Assembly: GCF_003675385.1 (NCBI RefSeq)
Contig: NZ_RCWZ01000002.1
Location: 124,001-188,000, forward strand
Reading direction: 5' to 3'
DNA from: Mucilaginibacter kameinonensis
GTDB taxonomy: Bacteria > Bacteroidota > Bacteroidia > Sphingobacteriales > Sphingobacteriaceae
Length of the DNA: 64,000 bases
Part shown: positions 18,189 through 27,179 of the stretch, piece by piece
Layout of the letters: each line of letters opens with the position of its first letter
How positions within the stretch are numbered: position 1 is the first letter of the stretch
Notes under the pieces: generated by a model
What the model saw: only the letters and a program-made list of their open reading frames with translations
The model's database searches: none
What the model was told of the DNA's origin: nothing
Program-made: the position numbers and the translations under genes

Positions 18189-19109
18189 ATGCCCAAATTA
18201 AACGAAGATCAGCAGATAAGGCAACTGGCCAATCTTGAATTACTGGCCCGGCAGGTAGTAGAAGGATTTATCACCGGCTTGCACCAAAGCCCTTTCCACG
18301 GTTTTTCGGTTGAATTTGCCGAACACCGTTTATACAACAATGGCGAGTCTGTCAAAAATATCGACTGGAAGTTGCTGGCCCGTACCGATAAATTGTTTGT
18401 TAAGCAATTTGAAGAGGAAACCAATCTGCGTTGTTTTCTGCTGCTGGATACTTCGTCGTCAATGAACTTTCCTGAAACGGGCACCAATAAGCTTCAGTTC
18501 TCGGTTTATGCTATTGCTTCGCTGATGTACCTGTTTAAAAAACAGCGCGACGCGTTTGGGCTTTGCCTGTTTTCGGATAAGATAGACTGGATCAGCGCGG
18601 CTAAATCAACCACTACGCACCTGTTTTATTTATATGCCGAGTTGGAAAAAATGTATGGCAGTCCCAAGGTAAATACTCAAACCAATATTACCAACGTACT
18701 ACATCATATAGCCCAGGAAATTCACCAGCGTTCATTAGTGATTGTTTTTAGCGATATGTTGGAGAATAATCTGGACGTCGAGAAACAGCAGGCTTTATTT
18801 GCTGCTATTCAGCATTTGAAGTTTAATAAGCACGAGGTGGTAATCTTCAATGTTACCGATAAGCAAAAGGAACTGGAGTTTAATTTCGATAACCGTCCGC
18901 ATCATTTTGTAGATATTGAAAGTGGCGAAGAGCTAAAAGTAAACCCGGCCCGGATCCGTGACGCTTATAAGGCATCATTAAAAGAATACCGTCATCAGCT
19001 GGAACTCAAGTGCGCGCAATATCATATCGACCTGGTTGATGCTGATATTCATGAAGGTTATCACCATATCCTGAATACCTACCTGGTTAAGCGGAATAAG
19101 ATGATATAG
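18189..19109 (+). CDS. DUF58-domain protein (von Willebrand A-like fold)
   Basis: This 306-residue protein has the DUF58 core: GESVKNIDWKLLART near residue 53, and a MIDAS-like loop LLLDTSSSMNF near residue 86 that could bind a metal as in von Willebrand A domains. It has no membrane segment. DUF58 proteins usually sit in MoxR/Bat operons and may act with an AAA ATPase chaperone. Here there is no moxR or bat gene next to it; its neighbours are trxA (behind a terminator) and a convergent histidine kinase. The ATG at 18189 lies 18 bp after the trxA terminator. Function is not established. Confidence 0.85.
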   Translation: MPKLNEDQQIRQLANLELLARQVVEGFITGLHQSPFHGFSVEFAEHRLYNNGESVKNIDWKLLARTDKLFVKQFEEETNLRCFLLLDTSSSMNFPETGTNKLQFSVYAIASLMYLFKKQRDAFGLCLFSDKIDWISAAKSTTTHLFYLYAELEKMYGSPKVNTQTNITNVLHHIAQEIHQRSLVIVFSDMLENNLDVEKQQALFAAIQHLKFNKHEVVIFNVTDKQKELEFNFDNRPHHFVDIESGEELKVNPARIRDAYKASLKEYRHQLELKCAQYHIDLVDADIHEGYHHILNTYLVKRNKMI

Positions 19110-19123
19110 GAGTTTGTTTCAAT

Positions 19124-19155
19124 AAAAAAAGGCCATCTCCATCGGGGAAACAGCC
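19124..19155 (-). terminator. Possible terminator of the two-component operon
   Basis: Read on the minus strand, an imperfect GC-containing stem (AGGC with GCCT, plus inner weak pairs) is followed by seven Ts (19124-19130 complement). It lies about 80 bp past the kinase stop. The stem is weak, so the call is tentative. Confidence 0.35.
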
Positions 19156-19233
19156 TCTATGATTAATTAGGGGATCTACTTATAAAATAAACTTTGTAAA
19201 GGTATTGGTACAATGTGAAGATTAGGTGAAGCC

Positions 19234-20553
19234 CTACTCACGGTGAAAGATGAGGTACACACTTGTTCCTTTGTCTTTCATCGAATCTATTTTTACCCTG
19301 ATGTTGTGGAATGTGGTGATACTTTTTACAATGGCTAAACCCAGGCCATAGCTTTCCTTTTCTTCTGTTTCAAACTTTTCAAACCGGTTGAAGGCATTTT
19401 CTATTTGTTGCTGGTCCATGCCTGCGCCGGTATCAGTAATTTCCAGTATATAAACGTCTTCCTTTAATTCGTCGGCAATATTAATACTGCCTTTGGGCTT
19501 ATTATACTTGATGGCATTATTAATAAGATTGAACAGCAGAGTATGCATCAGCGGGCGGTTACCCATGAGCGAATAAATGTATTTGATGTTGTTGTTAAAA
19601 ATAAGGTGTCTTTCTTCCAGTCGATCCTCCAGTTCCTCCTCAATCTCCATAATTACACCGGCTATCATCACCACATCGGTTTTTGCATACTGATTGTTTT
19701 CAACTTTTGATATCAGCAAAAGGCTGTTGATGATAGATTTAAGCCGGTTTAACGTTTTCAGCGAAGCGTGCATTTTGTTTTCGCTGGCTTCGCTAAGCTC
19801 TTCCTGTAGCAAGATATTCTCCAGCCGGGAACTGATAATTGATATAGGCGTAAGCAGCTCATGTGATACATTAGCAATAAACTGTTTTTCGAGACTGAAC
19901 AGGTTACTGATCTTTTTCATCAACGTGCTGATGCTATCGTCAAGCAGCTCGAAATCCTGTGTGGTTGTCTGGATTTTTTCGTAATCAAAGTTCATGGGGT
20001 CATTTACCTTGATTAGCTTTCGGTCAATGATCTTATAAAACGGGGCAAGCAGGAATTTGGTAAACACCAGGTCGCTTACCAAAGTAAGGGCAAGTGCTAT
20101 TACCAATGTTAAAAGGGTAAATCTTTTTATGATTGATTTTAACTCTTCAATGGAAGTAATTGCAACGCCAATTTCAAGCAAATAGGTATGATTGTTAAAA
20201 TTAAACTGATGGGTTAGTATGCGATACGTTTGCGTAACCTGTTCGCTTGTTCGGGTTTCGGTTGTAAATCTGGCACCCTGGGTTTCCGTGGGTTGAAATT
20301 TAACCGGTTTAATTATAATGAACTCCTCTTTTAATATATTATAATCAGTATAGGGTTTTTGATCTGAAAGTTTACTGTTAATCTCTTTTGAACTGAGATT
20401 TTTAAGCGTTTCACGTTCATTTTCCTCAAGCCGCAACTCCACGTGATCATAAGAAATCTTCTCGATAGAAAGCAGGATAAGCAGGCCCGTAAAAAGTATA
20501 ATGGCTAACTTGGTTAATGTATTATAAAGGGCCAGTTTTACCTGTAGTTTCAT
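19234..20553 (-). CDS. Sensor histidine kinase
   Basis: This 439-residue kinase has two membrane segments (about 13-30 and 145-168) enclosing a sensor region of some 115 residues that should face the periplasm. The H-box HELLTPIS puts the phosphorylated residue at His231. The ATP-binding domain has the N-box (LINNAIKYN), a G1-like GAGMD motif and the G2 box GLGLAIVKS. Between the second helix and the H-box is a HAMP-like linker. It follows the response regulator gene by 13 bp, so the two form a two-component system. The signal is unknown; the sensor region matches nothing I recognise. Confidence 0.93.
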   Translation of the reverse strand: MKLQVKLALYNTLTKLAIILFTGLLILLSIEKISYDHVELRLEENERETLKNLSSKEINSKLSDQKPYTDYNILKEEFIIIKPVKFQPTETQGARFTTETRTSEQVTQTYRILTHQFNFNNHTYLLEIGVAITSIEELKSIIKRFTLLTLVIALALTLVSDLVFTKFLLAPFYKIIDRKLIKVNDPMNFDYEKIQTTTQDFELLDDSISTLMKKISNLFSLEKQFIANVSHELLTPISIISSRLENILLQEELSEASENKMHASLKTLNRLKSIINSLLLISKVENNQYAKTDVVMIAGVIMEIEEELEDRLEERHLIFNNNIKYIYSLMGNRPLMHTLLFNLINNAIKYNKPKGSINIADELKEDVYILEITDTGAGMDQQQIENAFNRFEKFETEEKESYGLGLAIVKSITTFHNIRVKIDSMKDKGTSVYLIFHRE

Positions 20554-20566
20554 GCAGTTATTTGTT

Positions 20567-21244
20567 TCAGATGTTGATGCGATAGCCGATACTTCTTACG
20601 GTTTCAAACCAGTCGATAGGGATATATGCCGACAGTTTTTTGCGCAGGTTTTTAACATGCACATCCACAAAGTTCGAGTCGGAGTTAATTTCCAGTACAT
20701 CGCCCCAAACGTGCTCGGTGAGGTTGGTACGTGATATTACCCGGTTTTTATTTAAAACGAGGTAGTTAAATATCTCAAACTCTTTTTTGGTGAGCGCTAT
20801 CCGTTCGTCGTTATAAGTAACGGTGCGGTTTTGAATATTGATCTTTAGGCCTTTTACATTAATATCATTACTCTCCAGGCGGTGCTTGCGGCGGGTAATG
20901 GCGTGCATACGGGCAAGCAGTTCGTTGAGGGAAAATGGTTTTGCAAGGTAATCGTCGGCACCCTGTTCAAGGCCGGATACCCGGTCGTCAACAGCGCCCC
21001 GGGCGGTTAATATAATCACGGCGTCTTCACGGTTGTTCATGCCTTTCAGCATTTTAAGCAGGTCAAAACCATCGCCATCGGGCAAACCGAGATCGAGCAG
21101 GATAAAATCATAATTGTTTACGAAGATTTTTTCGGACGCCGACTTTTTGGTACGGGCATGCTCAACGGTAAAACCTTCATGGCTCAAAAATTCATCAACT
21201 TCAAGCGCAAGGCCTTTTTCGTCTTCAACAATTAACACGTTCAT
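20567..21244 (-). CDS. OmpR-family response regulator
   Basis: This 225-residue protein has a receiver domain with phospho-acceptor Asp51 (LLDLGLPDGDG), Thr80 and Lys102 (LAKPFS), and an OmpR/PhoB-type winged-helix DNA-binding domain from about residue 125. It is the partner of the kinase encoded 13 bp downstream. An open frame reaches 21295, but the receiver fold begins at MNVLIVEDE, so the ATG at 21244 is used. Confidence 0.94.
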   Translation of the reverse strand: MNVLIVEDEKGLALEVDEFLSHEGFTVEHARTKKSASEKIFVNNYDFILLDLGLPDGDGFDLLKMLKGMNNREDAVIILTARGAVDDRVSGLEQGADDYLAKPFSLNELLARMHAITRRKHRLESNDINVKGLKINIQNRTVTYNDERIALTKKEFEIFNYLVLNKNRVISRTNLTEHVWGDVLEINSDSNFVDVHVKNLRKKLSAYIPIDWFETVRSIGYRINI

Positions 21245-21443
21245 AACTGTGCATTCAATATGGGTTACAGGATCGGGATTGTTCACGGCAGGCAAAATAC
21301 CGTACCGAAGATTAATAAAAGATGAAGATAGGTTTTTATCCCGGCCTGTGGAATGTCATTTTTTAAATGTTGCGTTTAAATTAAAAAAGCATAAATCAAT
21401 TTACGCTAATTACTGTTACAATTAAAAGCTACCACTTCATAGT

Positions 21444-22904
21444 ATGAGACTTTCTATCGAACGCAAACCCATCCGTGTAAATCCAGATCCGAAACGTGTA
21501 ATTGCAAGGTTTTTTTTTAACGGAAACGACCGCGCTAAAGAAGTTATTGAGCGTGTGATGCTTATAAGCGAGGATGAGGCCTTCGGCATAGTATCACCAA
21601 TACTGCAGGAATACTCTAAAAGGCACCGCAACATCACCCGCGTACTAAACAGGCATTGCAGCAAACTCAAGCCCCTGTTTTTAGAGTTGAATATCGATTT
21701 TGATACTTTGACGGTTAACCGTAAACTACTCATCGGGTCGTTTTTTACGCATGAATATTCTATCGAGTCGGCGGCATTCTTCAATCCATCTATAATTGAA
21801 GATCCCGACCAAACCGAACTTGAAGACGGGCAGCGCCGGGTAATTATCAGTTTCAGGGCGGTAGGTGAGGGGCACATCTCATCCATCACCTTTCGCCGGG
21901 CCATGATTGATAAGGATAATAACATCAGCATACAACCCGCTGGAAGCTATATCGACGAAGCCGAAATTGTACGGAACGCGGTTTACAATAAAAAACTGTT
22001 TTTTGAAAAGGCGGCTATTACGCAGATCAGCATTGATGTGATCAATGAGCTGGAATCAAAGCTCGATCATCATTTTGAATACGCGAACCTGCGCCGTATC
22101 ATCATGGACTCGCAACGGTTGCAGGAAAACGATATGAAGCGCCTGGAGTACGACAAAGTGCTATGGCTAGCCGATTCCTATTATGAAATTGTTTTTTCGC
22201 TGGATACAGATATATCCGACAGGGTGATCTTCCCGATATCCGAATATGAACGCAAGGGTATTGAAGATGCCCGCTTTGTTCAATTTACAAACGATGATGG
22301 CAGCAAACTTTACTATGCTACCTACACAGCCTACGATGGTTCGCTGATTATGCCTAAGTTGTTGCAGACAACCGATTTTTATAATTTCAAAATCATGCCT
22401 TTGTACGGTGCCGGCGCGCAGAATAAAAACCTGGCCCTGTTTCCACGTAAGGTAAATGGCAAATATGTGATGATATCGCGGATAGACGGTTGTAATAACT
22501 ACATCATGTATTCGGATAAGATCAATATCTGGGAAAAGCCGGTGATGCTACAGCAGCCGAAGTTTAGCTGGGAGTTTGTGCAGATAGGCAATTGCGGTTC
22601 GCCCATTGAAACCGCCGACGGCTGGATCATGATAACCCACGGCGTTGGCCCCATGAGGCGTTATGTATTGGGGGCAACACTGTTAAAACTTGATGATCCT
22701 GCTGTTGAGATAGGACGTTTAAAAGAGCCATTACTCATCCCCACCAGCGACGAACGGGAGGGCTATGTACCAAACGTACTTTACTCATGCGGGGCAATAG
22801 TGCACAACAATAAACTCATTATCCCATATGGTGTATCCGATTCATCAACCGCCTTTGCCGAAGTATCCTTGGATGACCTATTGAATAAGCTGAAGGAAGC
22901 TTAA
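21444..22904 (+). CDS. GH130-family glycoside phosphorylase or hydrolase
   Basis: This 486-residue protein matches the five-bladed propeller family GH130, whose members phosphorolyse or hydrolyse beta-mannosides (beta-1,4-mannosyl-glucose, N-glycan core mannose or beta-1,2-mannan). Recognisable stretches are IEDARFVQF (about residue 273), YATYTAYDG, ALFPRKVNGKYVMISR and GNCGSPIET. There is no signal peptide, so it works in the cytoplasm. The N-terminal 90 residues form a helical extension seen in larger members. Which subfamily it is, and hence whether it is a phosphorylase or hydrolase, cannot be fixed by eye. The last codons overlap an inverted repeat arm. Confidence 0.85.
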   Translation: MRLSIERKPIRVNPDPKRVIARFFFNGNDRAKEVIERVMLISEDEAFGIVSPILQEYSKRHRNITRVLNRHCSKLKPLFLELNIDFDTLTVNRKLLIGSFFTHEYSIESAAFFNPSIIEDPDQTELEDGQRRVIISFRAVGEGHISSITFRRAMIDKDNNISIQPAGSYIDEAEIVRNAVYNKKLFFEKAAITQISIDVINELESKLDHHFEYANLRRIIMDSQRLQENDMKRLEYDKVLWLADSYYEIVFSLDTDISDRVIFPISEYERKGIEDARFVQFTNDDGSKLYYATYTAYDGSLIMPKLLQTTDFYNFKIMPLYGAGAQNKNLALFPRKVNGKYVMISRIDGCNNYIMYSDKINIWEKPVMLQQPKFSWEFVQIGNCGSPIETADGWIMITHGVGPMRRYVLGATLLKLDDPAVEIGRLKEPLLIPTSDEREGYVPNVLYSCGAIVHNNKLIIPYGVSDSSTAFAEVSLDDLLNKLKEA

Positions 22905-23115
22905 AGCCGAAGGCTGAAAGCTTTTATATTCTTTACAAGTCGCAGCTATCCACGTCAATCTATAAAATCCAGACTTACGAAGTTTTCAAAACTTCGTAAG
23001 TCTTCTGCATTGTTATTCATCCTGCAAAATCTCATTAGGTTTTTAAACTCATAATGACGTTTTTATCATTTAAACTTATGCCTCAAGAAAAAGCTTTGAG
23101 CCTTCTGCTTTAAGC
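22898..23115. repeat. Inverted repeat pair flanking the gap after the GH130 gene
   Basis: Left arm 22898-22925 and right arm 23089-23115 are imperfect inverted copies built on AGCTTAAAGCC(g/a)GAAGGCT-type sequence. The left arm includes the last codon and stop of the GH130 gene. A short, perfect 33-bp palindrome lies between the arms. Confidence 0.6.
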
Positions 23116-23220
23116 TTTTTGCTTTTTATTAACTGTTGATTTTAAGTCATTTAGCTATCATCTGAAACTCATTATGTATTATTAGTTAAAACTTATTCTT
23201 CTTTTTCAAGTTAAATAAAT
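22905..23220. other. Gene-free stretch between the GH130 and 23.2-kb genes
   Basis: This 316-bp gap holds the inverted repeat pair and the 33-bp palindrome (22971-23003). After 23115 it is A/T-rich, with no clear promoter or RNA gene. Confidence 0.6.
22971..23003. repeat. 33-bp perfect palindrome, copy 1
   Basis: Arms AGACTTACGAAGTTTT (22971-22986) and their exact complement (22988-23003) flank a single C. The same element, with T in the centre, occurs at 37683-37715. Confidence 0.9.
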
Positions 23221-23889
23221 ATGAAAAAGATAATTTTAAGCTTAAGCATAACGCTAATTTCGCTTGCAGGTTTTAGCCAGGCACTTAAACCTGTAAAGAT
23301 AGATAGCCTTGTTACTGTTTCATTACCGCAGGGCTTTACAAAAAAGGATACATTAGGTCAACAGATATACCAGGGTACCGGATCATTAGGTAATATTCTT
23401 GTTTTACGCGTACCAAACGCTAACAACAAACCCTTAAATAAAGAGAAAGACCTGAAAGATGTATTTAAAACCTACATCAATGGTATCCAGAAACAATCGG
23501 TTAATGGTAGTGTAATGTATCCGCGTGATACTACCATCGGCAAATTGGAAGGTAAAGTATTTACCCTAAGGATTGATAACAGCGGTTCAACAGGCGAGTC
23601 TCCTGAGTTAAGGAATTTTATCCTGCTTTATACCCAGGATGCAACCTATACTTTTGAGTATAACTACCCCGAACAAAGGGCCGACCTTGCCAAGGCAGAA
23701 CTGAAACAATTTTCAAGTTCTATTCAGATCGCACCAACTTTAGATCGTCGTGACCAGTATTTGTCTGACGCTAAAGGTATGTCTGCTCCAGCCAAAATAG
23801 GTATTTATGGTGGCGGCGCGGTCATCGTGCTGATCATTGTATTAACCGTGATCAAACGTAAAAACAGGCAATTGGAAGCGGGAGTTTAA
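23221..23889 (+). CDS. Hypothetical envelope protein with signal peptide and C-terminal anchor
   Basis: I do not recognise this 222-residue protein. It has a typical signal peptide (residues 1-19, ending FSQA), a mixed alpha/beta periplasmic body of about 165 residues with no cysteines, and one membrane helix near 193-212 followed by a basic tail (KRKNRQ). That layout puts the body in the periplasm, anchored to the inner membrane. The body (VTVSLPQGF, YPRDTTIGKLEG, YTFEYNYPE) faintly resembles small PsbP/DcrB-like domains, but this is a guess. Its stop codon overlaps that of the convergent PAP2 gene. Confidence 0.75.
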   Translation: MKKIILSLSITLISLAGFSQALKPVKIDSLVTVSLPQGFTKKDTLGQQIYQGTGSLGNILVLRVPNANNKPLNKEKDLKDVFKTYINGIQKQSVNGSVMYPRDTTIGKLEGKVFTLRIDNSGSTGESPELRNFILLYTQDATYTFEYNYPEQRADLAKAELKQFSSSIQIAPTLDRRDQYLSDAKGMSAPAKIGIYGGGAVIVLIIVLTVIKRKNRQLEAGV

Positions 23890-24566
23890 TTAACAGCAGG
23901 GGCTTTCTTGAATAAATGGAGCAGGCCCCTGTTCCATTTGGCCGACTGGATGAATTGTTTACCATCAAGCCAGGTAAGCCAAAAAATAGTAACAAACACA
24001 CCGATAGCCGAGCCTGCAAGTACATCCTCATAAAAATGCTCGGTTAGGTACATTCTTGAATAGCCAACCATAATGGCAACAAACAAGGCTGGGATTCCCC
24101 AGCCTTTGTTTTTACAAAGGTAAGTTATAACAAGTGCTGCCGAAAAAGCGCTCACCGTATGCCCGGAAGGGAAGCTGTATTTTTCCAGTATATAAACGCC
24201 ATCCACAGTATGCACCCTGCTCCACTGGCTTTCAAAATAAAGCTTCGGCCGCGGTGCTATGTAAATGTATTTAAGGATTTGGGCAACTATAGATGTTATT
24301 GCATAACTTGATGCCAGCAACAGCCAGCTACGATAGCTGAACAGCAGCATAAAAAGCGACAATACTACGGCTGTGGTGCCATCACCAATGTCTGTAATGT
24401 AGGGTTCAATGGCATCAAGCCAGGGTTGGTTCCAACTGTTAACTGTGAAAAAAATAGTTTCACGGCTGTATAGCAGTTTGATAGTTAAGCAGGTAGCTAA
24501 GAGGATAAGGTAAAGGATAAAAAAAGGGCGGATCCTGTACAACACGTCTTTTATTCCTATCTTCAT
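23886..24566 (-). CDS. PAP2-superfamily membrane phosphatase
   Basis: This 226-residue protein has five or six membrane helices and the three acid phosphatase motifs: KYIYIAPRP (motif 1), PSGHTVS (motif 2) and SRMYLTEHFYEDVLAG (motif 3). PAP2 enzymes dephosphorylate lipid phosphates such as undecaprenyl pyrophosphate or phosphatidylglycerol phosphate, on the periplasmic face. Which of these applies cannot be told here. The gene converges on the preceding one with overlapping stop codons. A near match (TTACTTTG) to the -7 element lies just upstream of the ATG. Confidence 0.88.
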   Translation of the reverse strand: MKIGIKDVLYRIRPFFILYLILLATCLTIKLLYSRETIFFTVNSWNQPWLDAIEPYITDIGDGTTAVVLSLFMLLFSYRSWLLLASSYAITSIVAQILKYIYIAPRPKLYFESQWSRVHTVDGVYILEKYSFPSGHTVSAFSAALVITYLCKNKGWGIPALFVAIMVGYSRMYLTEHFYEDVLAGSAIGVFVTIFWLTWLDGKQFIQSAKWNRGLLHLFKKAPAVN

Positions 24567-24608
24567 GCTGCAAAGTAAGCATATACTTATTCAATGCAAA
24601 AAAATGAT

Positions 24609-24616
24609 TAATTTTG
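24609..24616 (+). promoter_or_regulatory. Candidate -7 element for the amino-acid permease
   Basis: TAATTTTG matches TAnnTTTG and lies 29 bp before the ATG at 24646. It is the only good match in this short divergent gap. Confidence 0.4.
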
Positions 24617-24645
24617 AGATTGATTAGACTTATTAATTAAACTAC

Positions 24646-26580
24646 ATGTCGAAAAGTATCTTTCGTAAAAAGTCAGTAGCGAAAATTTTAAATGATGTTG
24701 AGTGCGGTTTTAGTGATAGTGAGCATCCCGGTACAACATCATCCCAACTCAAAAAAGAACTTAATGTAAAAGACCTGACCCTCATGGGCATAGCAGCCGT
24801 TGTAGGGGCGGGGATATTTTCGACAATTGGGGAAGCATCATTTCATGGTGGCCCCGCGGTTTCCATCTTATTTATTTTAACAGCCGTTACCTGCGGTTTT
24901 TCGGCGCTTTGCTATGCCGAATTTGCCTCGCGCATCCCGGTTGCGGGTAGTGCCTATACTTATGCTTATGCATCGTTCGGCGAGCTGATTGCCTGGATCA
25001 TAGGCTGGGATTTATTAATGGAATACGCCATTGGCAATATCGCGGTAGCTATTTCCTGGAGCGAGTATTTTGTGAACCTGCTTGAAGGTTTCCATATCCA
25101 TATGCCTAAGTTTTTAACTATGGACTATGTTTCGGCCTTGCGTGGCCATGAGCAGGTTCTGGCCGCGGGCAAAAATCTGGCTGATATCAGTGACAAAGTA
25201 AAGTCAGAAGCGCTGGCCTGGGATCAGGCGCCGGGTTTTGGCAGTTTTAAACTGATAGCTAATTTACCTGCTCTGTTAATCGTAATCATTATCACATACC
25301 TGGTTTATGTAGGTATCCGCGAAACTAAAAAGGCCACCAACGCTATGGTGGTGCTTAAGATAGTGATCGTCATAGCGGTGATAGTAGTTGGCTTTTTTTA
25401 TGTAACTCCGGCCAATTGGCACCCGTTTATGCCTAACGGTTTCAGCGGTGTTATGAAAGGTGTATCGGGCGTGTTTTTTGCTTATATAGGCTTTGATGCG
25501 ATATCAACCACTGCCGAAGAATGCGAAAAACCTCAGCGGGATTTGCCCCGCGGCATGATCTATTCACTCGTGATTTGTACGGTGTTGTACATTCTGATAG
25601 CATTGGTACTTACCGGTATGGTAAGCTATAAAGATCTGCAGGTTGGCGACCCATTGGCTTTTGTTTTCGCGAAGGTTGGTTTAAATAAAATAAGCTATGT
25701 GATCTCAATCAGTGCGGTTATTGCAACGGCCAGTGTATTGCTGATATTTCAGTTAGGACAGCCGCGTATCTGGATGAGCATGAGCCGCGATGGTTTACTG
25801 CCTAAAGCGTTTTCACGTATCCATCCAAAATACCAAACACCTGCTTTTGCTACTGTGGTAACCGGCTTTGTGGTTGCTATACCGGCGCTGTTTATGAACC
25901 TTACCGAGGTTACCGATTTGACCAGTATAGGCACCCTTTTTGCTTTTGTATTGGTTTGCGGCGGTGTGTTGCTACTTCCCCGCCAGGAAGCAGAGAAAGG
26001 TAAATTTCACTTACCATATGTAAATGGCAAATTCATTGTGCCAATTCTTACGCTTATCATTTTGGGTTCGGTGGCTTATTTTAAGCCGGCTGCTCAAGTT
26101 GAAATGATGCAGTTTAAAAAGCTGAAAGACAGGAGCGACATCATTGATAATATGGATAACAATGATAAGCTGAGCCTGCTTAGAACCACCAATCAGCTTT
26201 ACAGCACCAACATTGTCTCCCAGCCAGATTCCGCCAAAAAATATTTTAAAGATATAGAAGAGGATAAGTTCAATACCGCTTTAAGGCAAACCAATGATAT
26301 CAGCGATGCCAAAAAATACTATCTTGGTTTTGATGGTTTTCTTTACAATTTCCCTAACTATCTTTTCTTTATCCTGATCATCATCATAGCGGTTTATAGC
26401 TTTATTAAAAACTTCTCCCTGATCCCGGTTTTAGGGCTGATGAGTTGTTTTTATCTCATGACCGAACTTGGTTATACCAACTGGCTAAGGTTTTTAATTT
26501 GGCTGGTAATTGGTTTAGTTGTTTACGGTACCTACAGCTATAAAAACAGCGCCTTAGGCAAAGAATCTGTAACCGCGTAA
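24646..26580 (+). CDS. APC-superfamily amino-acid permease (cationic type)
   Basis: This 644-residue protein has about 14 membrane helices. The family motif GAGIFSTIGEAS is in the first helix (near residue 55), and the CAT-type signature FFAYIGFDAISTTAEE appears near residue 280. It belongs to the amino-acid/polyamine/organocation family, in the branch of cationic amino-acid transporters. It is longer than most because of a loop of about 90 charged residues (485-570) between late helices. The substrate is not determined. The DUF5655 gene follows after 5 bp, so the two are probably co-transcribed. Confidence 0.9.
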   Translation: MSKSIFRKKSVAKILNDVECGFSDSEHPGTTSSQLKKELNVKDLTLMGIAAVVGAGIFSTIGEASFHGGPAVSILFILTAVTCGFSALCYAEFASRIPVAGSAYTYAYASFGELIAWIIGWDLLMEYAIGNIAVAISWSEYFVNLLEGFHIHMPKFLTMDYVSALRGHEQVLAAGKNLADISDKVKSEALAWDQAPGFGSFKLIANLPALLIVIIITYLVYVGIRETKKATNAMVVLKIVIVIAVIVVGFFYVTPANWHPFMPNGFSGVMKGVSGVFFAYIGFDAISTTAEECEKPQRDLPRGMIYSLVICTVLYILIALVLTGMVSYKDLQVGDPLAFVFAKVGLNKISYVISISAVIATASVLLIFQLGQPRIWMSMSRDGLLPKAFSRIHPKYQTPAFATVVTGFVVAIPALFMNLTEVTDLTSIGTLFAFVLVCGGVLLLPRQEAEKGKFHLPYVNGKFIVPILTLIILGSVAYFKPAAQVEMMQFKKLKDRSDIIDNMDNNDKLSLLRTTNQLYSTNIVSQPDSAKKYFKDIEEDKFNTALRQTNDISDAKKYYLGFDGFLYNFPNYLFFILIIIIAVYSFIKNFSLIPVLGLMSCFYLMTELGYTNWLRFLIWLVIGLVVYGTYSYKNSALGKESVTA

Positions 26581-26585
26581 ATACC

Positions 26586-26999
26586 ATGTGGACCTGCCCC
26601 TTATGCGAACGTGAATTTACAGCCACTAACCAGGTACACTCATGTCGCGACAGGGAATTATCAGAAGCGCTAAGCGGTAAATCGCCACATACGGTAGCTT
26701 TGTTTGATCATTTGGTTGATGAATATCTGCTGATAGGCCCCGTTAAAGTTTATCCTACCAAAAGCATGATAGCTTTAGGGGCGAGGGTAAACTTTGCTTA
26801 TATCTCCCAATTGGGCAAAAACTTTATTGACGTGGTATTTCCCTTTAAAGAGGTTTATGACGATAACCTGTGCTTTAGCAAGATAAAGCAGGTGCCGGGC
26901 ACCAATCAGTATAACCACTACTTCAGGATGTATTTTAACGAAGATATTAATGACGAAGTACGGAAGTATATGCGGATAGCGTGGAAAATGGACGCATAA
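26586..26999 (+). CDS. DUF5655-domain protein with N-terminal zinc-ribbon-like motif
   Basis: This 137-residue protein matches the DUF5655 family. Its first 20 residues hold CPLC and HSC (Cys4, Cys7, His18, Cys20), which could bind a zinc ion. The rest is a small alpha/beta domain with the family stretch MIALGARVNFAYI. There is no signal or membrane segment. It lies 5 bp after the permease gene and probably shares its transcript. The function of the family is not known to me. Confidence 0.8.
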   Translation: MWTCPLCEREFTATNQVHSCRDRELSEALSGKSPHTVALFDHLVDEYLLIGPVKVYPTKSMIALGARVNFAYISQLGKNFIDVVFPFKEVYDDNLCFSKIKQVPGTNQYNHYFRMYFNEDINDEVRKYMRIAWKMDA

Positions 27000-27028
27000 A
27001 AAACGACGCTACTGCAGATGAAATTTTA

Positions 27029-27112
27029 TGTCATTGCGAGCGAAGCGTGGCAATCGCACGGAAGCATAGCCGCCCTGTATAGCATGCGGTTGCTTCGTTC
27101 CTCGCAATGACA
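27029..27112. repeat. Family A palindromic repeat, copy 2
   Basis: It starts TGTCATTGCGAG and ends CTCGCAATGACA, with a diverged left inner arm (GCGAAGCGTGGCAATC) against GGTTGCTTCGTTC on the right. It lies between the convergent DUF5655 and kup genes, next to the kup terminator. Confidence 0.88.
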
Positions 27113-27131
27113 AGTTAATTAATATCAAAAC

Positions 27132-27160
27132 AAAAAAGCCTCCCGTTTCCGGAAGGCTTT
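27132..27160 (-). terminator. Rho-independent terminator of kup
   Basis: On the minus strand, AAAGCCTTCCG pairs with CGGGAGGCTTT (one mismatch, 4-nt loop) and runs into six Ts, 20 bp past the kup stop. The A-run on the other side lets it work for the plus strand as well. Confidence 0.82.
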
Positions 27161-27179
27161 CAATATTAAAAAAGCTATT

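Noticed and set aside
18189..19109. A MoxR/Bat chaperone operon around DUF58
   Set aside because: There is no moxR, batA or batD gene in the vicinity; the DUF58 gene stands alone.
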